Source of the DNA: an archaeon BMS3Bbin15
GTDB lineage: Archaea > Hydrothermarchaeota > Hydrothermarchaeia > Hydrothermarchaeales > BMS3B
Assembly: GCA_002897955.1 (NCBI GenBank)
Contig: BDTY01000081.1
Span: 1 to 40,446 of the forward strand
Reading direction: 5' to 3'
Length of the DNA: 40,446 bases
Shown: in pieces, positions 34,535 through 40,446 of the stretch
Layout of the letters: every line of letters begins with the position of its first letter
Position numbering within the stretch: the first letter of the stretch is position 1
Program-made: the position numbers and the translations under genes
Notes under the pieces: model-generated
The model's database searches: none
What the model was told of the DNA's origin: nothing
What the model saw: only the letters and a program-made list of their open reading frames with translations

Positions 34535-35484
34535 AACGTTCCAAGCATTCCGGGCATGAAAGTCTTAATCACATAAAAAATTAAATAAGCAATTAGAGCC
34601 ATAGGAGGAGCGAATTTAAGCCCTTTGCGCATATCTCCGTACATAACAACACCTATCATCAGAGCCGCAGCCACTGCCTGAGCCACAACATAAAAGCTCA
34701 GTGCCTGGACAATCTCTGCCAGCTGTTTAAGGGGATACTGGGCTGCCAGTGCAGAGTTTCCCACAGCTGCTTTCATGATAGTCGGAAGCGAAGCAGCAAC
34801 TCCCATAACAAAAGGACCTGCCATGAGTGAAGCTATAACAACAAAAGATATCTGCTGCATGGTCAGGGACCTCCTCTCCCTCTGAATAACTCTCACAGCC
34901 CTTATATCCTCTGCCACCTCCTCCAGAACATCACTTATAGGTCCTCCCACCTCAATACCCTCAACAAGAAGTCTTATTGCTCTCTCAATCTGCTTGCTCC
35001 CTGTACGCTTTGAAAATGCAAGAAGAGCTTCCTTCAAAGGTCTCCCTCTTCTCATCTCAAGCACAATCTTCGAAAACTCATCACTCAGTGCACCATAGTC
35101 CGAGTCAGAAATCTCCTGAATAACAGCATCGAGCACCAGTCCTGTCTTTATTGAAACAGACATGTGATGAAGGGCATCAGGCAGAAAATCCTCAACCTGA
35201 GCCATTCTCTTATTTGCCTGCATCACAGGGTACATGTACATTATAGCCATTATCATACCAAATGCGCCCAGTCCAGCCAGAATATTTACAAGAAAGCTGA
35301 CAATGATAAAGATAGGAATTCCAAGAGCTGTGAAAATTCCAATCCATTCGGTAGCTGAAAAAGTTATATAGGCTTTAACAAGAAGAAGCTCCATTCTTGC
35401 CAGAAACTTCTTTGGAATGAGTCTTCTCGGTATTCTTACCCTCTTCGCAAGCCTCTGGAATAACTTTTCCTCTTCTTCTACCAT
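34531..35484 (-). CDS. Type II/IV secretion membrane protein (TadC/FlaJ-like), second copy
   Basis: 317 aa. A T2SSF-type core (about 95-225) with MSVSIKTGLVLDAVIQEISDSDYG and RRGRPLKEALLAFSKRTGS, flanked by membrane helices at about 45-85 and three near 215-315. It sits in the membrane and couples to the ATPase two genes upstream. It converges on pncB with a 4-nt overlap and starts 2 nt after the preceding TadC-like gene. It has less N-terminal extension than its neighbour. Confidence 0.88.
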   Translation of the reverse strand: MVEEEEKLFQRLAKRVRIPRRLIPKKFLARMELLLVKAYITFSATEWIGIFTALGIPIFIIVSFLVNILAGLGAFGMIMAIMYMYPVMQANKRMAQVEDFLPDALHHMSVSIKTGLVLDAVIQEISDSDYGALSDEFSKIVLEMRRGRPLKEALLAFSKRTGSKQIERAIRLLVEGIEVGGPISDVLEEVAEDIRAVRVIQRERRSLTMQQISFVVIASLMAGPFVMGVAASLPTIMKAAVGNSALAAQYPLKQLAEIVQALSFYVVAQAVAAALMIGVVMYGDMRKGLKFAPPMALIAYLIFYVIKTFMPGMLGTF

Positions 35485-35486
35485 AA

Positions 35487-36620
35487 CTACACCTTCGGTT
35501 CAAATTTCTTTATCATTACTGACATATAAACCGCTGCCCCAAAGAATACAAAATAAACCACCCACATCATCATGGGCGGGATAAGAACACCTCTTATTGC
35601 AAAACTCATTGCTATAACAAGTATTGTTATGAGCACCGGAGCTACCACTGTAAGAAACATATACATAAGAGAAAGAGTGTTCAGCACCTGAATGAAGTCC
35701 TTCAGCTTCATCCTCATCTCAGTGGCGGTTTCCTCTGCAATAACCTTGAGAGTATTGGCAAGATTACCCCCTGTTTTAAGAGTAGAAATTATCTGCCTGG
35801 TTGCTTTCTTAAAGCCAGCAGAATCAATTCTCAGATTAATTCTGTCATAAGCCTCTTCTATAGTTGCACCCCTCTCAATCTCCATCATAGCTCTCTCAAA
35901 TTCCTCACTGAGCACTCCATATTCGCTATTTGATATACTCCGCATAGTTTCAAGAAGGCCTGAACCAGAGCTGAGCATGGTTGCCATGTGTCGCAGAGCA
36001 AAGGGTAACTCTCTGCTGAAGTCATCGCTTCTCGCCTTCACCTTCTTTCTTGGATATATCCTTGAATACATAAAAGCAAACATTCCAAGTATAGGGCCTA
36101 TTACAAAACCCAGCAGAGTACCTATACTACCGAGCATTAAACCGCCAACCACACTCACTAAAATACCGGAAATTATAGCCAGAATAACGCTGATGCCTAT
36201 AGCCAGACCAACATACTTTGAGGCTGGCATAATTATATTTGCCCTGTAGAGGTCTTCCTGTATATTCTTAAAAAAAGAGCCAGGCATAGAGGAGTATTTT
36301 GAGAAGAAATCGGAAATTATAGTAGCAACTCTAACCGAAAAAGGAATTTTTAACTCTTCCCTTTCAGAAATAAGATTCAGTCCATCCTCCTCCGGGAGGT
36401 CTTCATAGGTCACCTCCTCCTTCAGCTTCATCAGCTTATCTTCAATAAGTTTCTTTCTCTCCTCCTTTTCCCTGACTCTCCTCTCCATGATGGCCCTTGC
36501 TGCATCATCCTGTTCCTGGAGAGCCATAGACACCTCCTTTGCCCTCTTCAGAGTAACCTCGGCACCTGTAACTGTCTTTTCTCCTATCTTTTCAATCAGC
36601 CTTATCAATATGTTTGACAT
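35487..36620 (-). CDS. Type II/IV secretion membrane protein (TadC/FlaJ-like), first copy
   Basis: 377 aa. A charged N-terminal coiled region (about 30-85, MERRVREKEERKKLIEDKLM) precedes the membrane part. The core has MLSSGSGLLETMRSISNSEYGVLSEEF and TLKTGGNLANTLKVIAEETATEMR, the paired T2SSF motifs. Helix pairs lie at about 135-190 and 310-370. With the next gene it forms a pair of platform proteins, as in archaeal pilus and Tad systems. 5 nt separate it from the ATPase gene. Confidence 0.88.
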   Translation of the reverse strand: MSNILIRLIEKIGEKTVTGAEVTLKRAKEVSMALQEQDDAARAIMERRVREKEERKKLIEDKLMKLKEEVTYEDLPEEDGLNLISEREELKIPFSVRVATIISDFFSKYSSMPGSFFKNIQEDLYRANIIMPASKYVGLAIGISVILAIISGILVSVVGGLMLGSIGTLLGFVIGPILGMFAFMYSRIYPRKKVKARSDDFSRELPFALRHMATMLSSGSGLLETMRSISNSEYGVLSEEFERAMMEIERGATIEEAYDRINLRIDSAGFKKATRQIISTLKTGGNLANTLKVIAEETATEMRMKLKDFIQVLNTLSLMYMFLTVVAPVLITILVIAMSFAIRGVLIPPMMMWVVYFVFFGAAVYMSVMIKKFEPKV

Positions 36621-36625
36621 CTTCT

Positions 36626-39600
36626 CTACCTGTTAAGAGTGTGTATCTCAACCTCTTCAAGTAAGGTTTTGGAGTCAGCATAATATCTGTTGATAATCTT
36701 TGACACATCTTCAATCTTTACAATATTATTTTCAGTCATCCATCTTAAAATCTTCTCCCTGCCTTTTAAATCCTCTTCCAGCTCTTTTACTGTTATCCCT
36801 CTGAGTTTTGAAAGCTTCTGTTTTAATATTGAAGGCTGCCCTGTCAGTACAAGGCGGTCATCCTTTGGTTCATATATGTAAACATAATTTAGACTTATAC
36901 TGCCTTCCTCATCCTCTGTAACAACCTCAGCAACCTCAGTAATTCTTCTAAGGATTTTACTATCTTCACTGTAAATTTTATTCTGCATGAGAATTAGATT
37001 AAGGGCAGGTAGCATAATTTTAGGTACATTCATAGGTGGATTTGTAAGCCTGATTATAGTTTCCTTGGCAGAGTTGCTGTGCAGTGTACCCATACAGCCG
37101 TCATGCCCTGTATTCATAGCTGTGAATAGTGTCCTTGCCTCCGCACCTCTGACCTCACCAACAATTATTCTGTCCGGGCGCATTCTCAGAGTGTTTTTGA
37201 CCAGGTCATCCATTGTAATCTCACCCACTCCCTCGACATTGGGTGGCTTCGTTTCAAATCTAACAACATGCTCAATAGGCAAAGTAAGCTCTGCAGTATC
37301 TTCAATAGTTATAACCCTCTCTGTTGTCGGTATAAAGCTGCCGAGAACATTCAGAGTTGTCGTTTTACCCGAGCCCGCACCTCCCGCTGTGAGAATATTC
37401 CCTGGCTTTATTCCAAGACCTTCCACAATCATCCAGAGATAGGCAGAAACCTCAATACTCAAGGTTCTGTAATCTATGAGATTTACAACTGTCAGAGGGT
37501 CTGCCTTGAACTTTCTTATGGTTATTGTGGGGCCATCAATAGAAATTGGCGGAACTGTGGCATTTACTCTTGAACCATCCGGAAGGCGAGCATCAAGAAG
37601 AGGTGAAGACTTGTCAATTCTCCTTCCCACTGAAGCAGCAATTTTCTCAACAATCCTTATGGCATCTTCATCAGTTTCAAACTTAAGATTGGTTATGCAG
37701 CTTCCATAGTTACTGTGAATAACATATATGGGCTTGCCAGTGCCAATCACCATTATCTCCTCAAGCTGTTCGTCATCAAGAAGAAAATCAAGCAAGCCAT
37801 AACCAACCATATTATTCACCACAAGCCTTGCAATATCCTTTCGCTTTGAGAAGGGAAGCTCTGAAAATCTCCTCTCGATTATTTCAACTACTTTCCTGAA
37901 CAGAATCCTCCTTACCTCTTCCTTGTCCTCAAAGTTATCAGGGTCAATCTCAACCTCTTTTATGGCCAGATTTTCAAGTTCCCTCATTATTTTCATTTCT
38001 CTCTTTCTGAGAGGGGGTATTCTCACAACATATTTTGGATTCTTCAGGGTCTTAACCTTTACAATCTTCTTTTCGTCATCCTTATAGAGAATCTCACCTT
38101 CCTCTTCTTTCTCGGACATAAGGGTATAGGTTGTCCTCTTTAAAGCTGGTTTTACCTTCTGTTTTAATGGATAACCTTCTATCTCCATGAGAAGCTCATC
38201 AGGATTAATATAATATTCATTTATAATCCTATCAACATTTTTCAGCCCCTTAACATTGTTTTCCTTCATATAATTTATAACCTTAACTCTTCGCTCTATC
38301 TCAGCTTCCACACCTTCAAAAGAAACTCCCCTCAACTCAGCTATCTTCCTCAGAAGCACACAGGGTGTACCGGTAGGCTTTACCTTATCATCCTTGGGGT
38401 CCCATTCGTAAATAATATTCACCTTTGGCATATTGTCTTCATTCGCAATTACCTCAGCAATCTCACTAATTCTCCTGACAGTTTTGCCCATGTAGGAGAA
38501 ACGGTTCTGCATGAATATAAAATCAAGAGAAGGAATCATTATCTCAGGAACACTCATTGGCTCGGAATTAAGCCTCGTAATAGTTTCTTTGGCTGTATTT
38601 GCATGAACTGTTCCAAGGCATCCGTTCTGCCCTGTGTTCATGGCTGCAAGAAGTGTCATAGCCTCCTTACCTCTGACCTCACCAACAATTATTCTATCGG
38701 GACGCATTCTCAGAACATTTTTTAGAAGAATCTCCATACTTATCTCGCCCCTTCCCTCAACATTTGTAGGTCTCGTCTCCAGTCTTATCCAGTGCTCAAG
38801 TGGTAGCTGAAGCTCTGCAGTATCCTCAATGGAAATCACCCTATCCACCCGTGGTATGAAGCTGCCAAGACAGTTGAGAGTTGTGGTTTTTCCAGAACTT
38901 GTACCTCCGCTTACAAGGAAATTAGCAGGCTTAACACCATAACCTTCCACAACAAACCATAGAAAGCCAAGAAGCTCTGGCGTCATGGTGCCAAAGTTCA
39001 TTATGTCCACTATAGTTAAGGGGTCTACCTTAAACTTTCTTATAGTCAGAGAAGGGCCATCAATGGAAACAGGAGGTATTGTGGCATTAACTCTTGAACC
39101 ATCCGGAAGGCGAGCATCAAGAAGAGGCGATGTTAAATCAACCCTTCTTGCAATACTTCTTGCTATCCGGTTTATAATATTCATTATTTCCTCTTCATCT
39201 TCAAAAATCACATTGGTTCTGCACATTCCATACGTTCTATGGTAAACATATACACTTTTGCCTGTGCCTATAACCATGACCTCTTCAAGATTATCATCAT
39301 TCAGCATAGGTTCAAGCAGACCATAACCCACCATATTCTGGACTATAAGTTCAGCAAAGGCATACCTCTTATTTTTTGGAATCTCTGAATAATGGAGGTC
39401 TATCAGAGCGGTTACCTCCTTCATGAAGGTATCCCATCTCTTCGTCCTGCTGGAAATATTGTCAGGGTCTATATTTATTTCAGCTATTGCACGTTGTTCA
39501 ATAGCATTTATCTTTTCTCTGTCTTCATCCGAGAGGTCAGGAAGAAATATGATATAGTAGGGCAGTTTCTCCCCAGTTTTTCTTACAATTCTGTACCTTT

Positions 39601-40024
39601 CTGTTTCCTTGAGCACTTCACCAACAATTTCCTCGCTGAGACTTTTTATCCTGTCAAATGTCCCAAAATGGTCTGATGTCCTGCTCATTGATTTTTCTTT
39701 ATAAATAGAACCTAGAATTCCCCCCATCTGACTTCCCCCTCTTTCCTCCTCACCCTGTCTTTCTACTGCTTCTGTATTTTTCAATTCACCAAGACTGGAA
39801 GTGGGTTCACTATCAACTTTCTTTTTCATGGCAGAAACTTTTTTCAGATCAAATTTAATGCTCTTTTTTTTATGTCCCCCTTGTTCCCCTCTAAGTATAT
39901 CAGCACTTTTTTTTGTTTTGATTTTAGATATGAGCTCATCTATGGCATCATCACTGTCATTTTCACTTCTACTATTACTTTCCTTTTTTTTCTTATCAAA
40001 AAACTCTATGGGCATAACTACCAT
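36626..40024 (-). CDS. Tandem-duplicated TadA/GspE/VirB11-type secretion ATPase
   Basis: 1132 aa, about twice the usual 450-550. After a charged disordered head (1-130) two full ATPase modules follow. Module 1 (about 130-620) has Walker A GGTSSGKTTT near 370, the Asp-box RIIVGEVRGKEAMTLLAAMNTG and GTVHANTAKETITRL. Module 2 (about 640-1132) has GGAGSGKTTT near 884, RIIVGEVRGAEARTLFTAMNTG and GTLHSNSAKETIIRL. Both share SPLLDARLPDGSRVNAT and look active. It powers a pilus or secretion machine with the two TadC-like proteins downstream. ATG 40024 is used, 40015 possible; no pilin gene is visible here. Confidence 0.93.
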   Translation of the reverse strand: MVVMPIEFFDKKKKESNSRSENDSDDAIDELISKIKTKKSADILRGEQGGHKKKSIKFDLKKVSAMKKKVDSEPTSSLGELKNTEAVERQGEEERGGSQMGGILGSIYKEKSMSRTSDHFGTFDRIKSLSEEIVGEVLKETERYRIVRKTGEKLPYYIIFLPDLSDEDREKINAIEQRAIAEINIDPDNISSRTKRWDTFMKEVTALIDLHYSEIPKNKRYAFAELIVQNMVGYGLLEPMLNDDNLEEVMVIGTGKSVYVYHRTYGMCRTNVIFEDEEEIMNIINRIARSIARRVDLTSPLLDARLPDGSRVNATIPPVSIDGPSLTIRKFKVDPLTIVDIMNFGTMTPELLGFLWFVVEGYGVKPANFLVSGGTSSGKTTTLNCLGSFIPRVDRVISIEDTAELQLPLEHWIRLETRPTNVEGRGEISMEILLKNVLRMRPDRIIVGEVRGKEAMTLLAAMNTGQNGCLGTVHANTAKETITRLNSEPMSVPEIMIPSLDFIFMQNRFSYMGKTVRRISEIAEVIANEDNMPKVNIIYEWDPKDDKVKPTGTPCVLLRKIAELRGVSFEGVEAEIERRVKVINYMKENNVKGLKNVDRIINEYYINPDELLMEIEGYPLKQKVKPALKRTTYTLMSEKEEEGEILYKDDEKKIVKVKTLKNPKYVVRIPPLRKREMKIMRELENLAIKEVEIDPDNFEDKEEVRRILFRKVVEIIERRFSELPFSKRKDIARLVVNNMVGYGLLDFLLDDEQLEEIMVIGTGKPIYVIHSNYGSCITNLKFETDEDAIRIVEKIAASVGRRIDKSSPLLDARLPDGSRVNATVPPISIDGPTITIRKFKADPLTVVNLIDYRTLSIEVSAYLWMIVEGLGIKPGNILTAGGAGSGKTTTLNVLGSFIPTTERVITIEDTAELTLPIEHVVRFETKPPNVEGVGEITMDDLVKNTLRMRPDRIIVGEVRGAEARTLFTAMNTGHDGCMGTLHSNSAKETIIRLTNPPMNVPKIMLPALNLILMQNKIYSEDSKILRRITEVAEVVTEDEEGSISLNYVYIYEPKDDRLVLTGQPSILKQKLSKLRGITVKELEEDLKGREKILRWMTENNIVKIEDVSKIINRYYADSKTLLEEVEIHTLNR

Positions 40025-40091
40025 TTTTATATAATTTCCCAGCTTACTTATAGCTTACTGTAACACTAGAGACCATCCAATTAGACCTTTT

Positions 40092-40100
40092 CCTTATAAA
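40092..40100 (-). promoter_or_regulatory. Candidate TATA box for the secretion operon
   Basis: On the minus strand GGAAAGGTTTATAAGGA fits a purine-rich BRE plus TATA box. The start would fall near 40070, giving a leader of about 45 nt. A closer TATA-like run at 40027-40034 is too near the ATG to serve this gene. Confidence 0.4.
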
Positions 40101-40168
40101 CCTTTCCCTTTTTTCCCGATATCCTGAGATTATTAAAATCAAGACAATGAATAAAGCATAAATCTCTA

Positions 40169-40183
40169 CGAAAGGTTTATATA
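40169..40183 (+). promoter_or_regulatory. BRE and TATA box of the transposase gene
   Basis: CGAAAGG followed by TTTATATA is centred about 22 nt before ATG 40202. This is a near-consensus archaeal promoter with a leaderless start. No ribosome site precedes the ATG. Confidence 0.65.
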
Positions 40184-40201
40184 GTAGAAAAAATCTGCCA
40201 T

Positions 40202-40446
40202 ATGCTTAAAATAAGTTCGTTTAACTTTGACAGGATTGATTATATTGACGACTTGAGGAATTACACTCATTCGGGAAATATTTCTATCTGCAAGTTTTTA
40301 TACTTTTTTGACATCAGTGATATTGCCAGAGAAGTAGAGCGGAAATATTATGTCGCAGGCAAGGAACACCTTCGGTATCCTGTGGATTCCATGCTAAAGT
40401 TCTGCATTGTCAAGCAGTTCCGTAAATTATCATTTGAGAAGGTTGT
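40202..40446 (+). CDS. Probable transposase N terminus (partial, runs off the window)
   Basis: 81 codons without a stop, from the ATG just after a strong promoter. FLYFFDISDIAREVERKYYVAG followed by YPVDSMLKFCIVKQFRKLSFEKV matches the N-terminal helical region of IS4/IS5-type DDE transposases ('P..ML......L..LSd.e'). The catalytic part is beyond the window, so the family is not fixed. Whether the gene is intact cannot be seen. Confidence 0.6.
   Translation, partial: MLKISSFNFDRIDYIDDLRNYTHSGNISICKFLYFFDISDIAREVERKYYVAGKEHLRYPVDSMLKFCIVKQFRKLSFEKV

Noticed and set aside
36690-39676. Plus-strand open frames across the secretion ATPase
   Set aside because: They mirror the two conserved modules on the minus strand and have no ribosome sites; shadows only.
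1-40446. CRISPR array
   Set aside because: No regularly spaced direct repeats seen anywhere in the window.

Overview
The window is archaeal chromosome, probably from an uncultured euryarchaeon. The evidence is archaeal-type information-processing genes (TruD, SRP54, RadA, a three-OB-fold RPA), an archaeal bifunctional FBP aldolase/phosphatase, DUF63, PRC-barrel and COG1361 proteins, and several TATA boxes 22-27 nt before start codons, which suggests leaderless transcripts. It also carries genes of bacterial character: a class I GAPDH, a queA-tgt pair of the bacterial queuosine type, and three genes of the futalosine menaquinone pathway. I cannot name a lineage. Menaquinone synthesis points to a respiring archaeon rather than a classical methanogen.

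Layout. 1-8.3 kb is a mixed region: truD, small membrane and Cys-rich exported proteins, PRC-barrel, DUF63 and flavoredoxin-like genes. It then holds a decayed tyrosine recombinase and a DUF1611/ornithine-racemase-like pair, which together look like an island. 8.3-15.1 kb carries an archaeal hypothetical, an amidohydrolase, a prenyl diphosphate synthase, and a tight run cobT-mqnE-mqnA-mqnC. 15.2-20.1 kb has srp54, then a minus-strand envelope-glycan cluster (two small membrane/DUF4330 genes, a Wzy-like polymerase, a GT4 glycosyltransferase) with overlapping ends. 20.1-25.1 kb holds a broken MazG-like gene, a zinc-ribbon protein, purE, FBP aldolase/phosphatase, pyrK-pyrD and class I gapdh. 25.2-29.5 kb has a COG1361 surface protein with an ABC ATPase, and the overlapping rpa-radA pair. 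29.6-34.5 kb has queA-tgt, an acylphosphatase, a 110-bp MITE-like element, and divergent aspartate dehydrogenase and nicotinate phosphoribosyltransferase genes for NAD supply. 34.5-40.0 kb is a type II/IV secretion-like operon whose ATPase is an unusual tandem duplication (1132 aa), followed by two TadC/FlaJ-like membrane proteins. The window ends inside a probable transposase gene with a textbook archaeal promoter.

How the genes fit together. The mqn genes plus the prenyl synthase imply a quinone. FBP aldolase/phosphatase and GAPDH imply gluconeogenesis, and nadX/pncB imply NAD synthesis and salvage. The best leads are the double-ATPase secretion operon, the cobT-mqn gene run, the bacterial queA-tgt pair in an archaeon, the PyrD with tyrosine at the catalytic cysteine position, the MazG-like frame interrupted by TAG, and two genes that seem to start with ATT. 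No tRNA, rRNA or CRISPR was seen.
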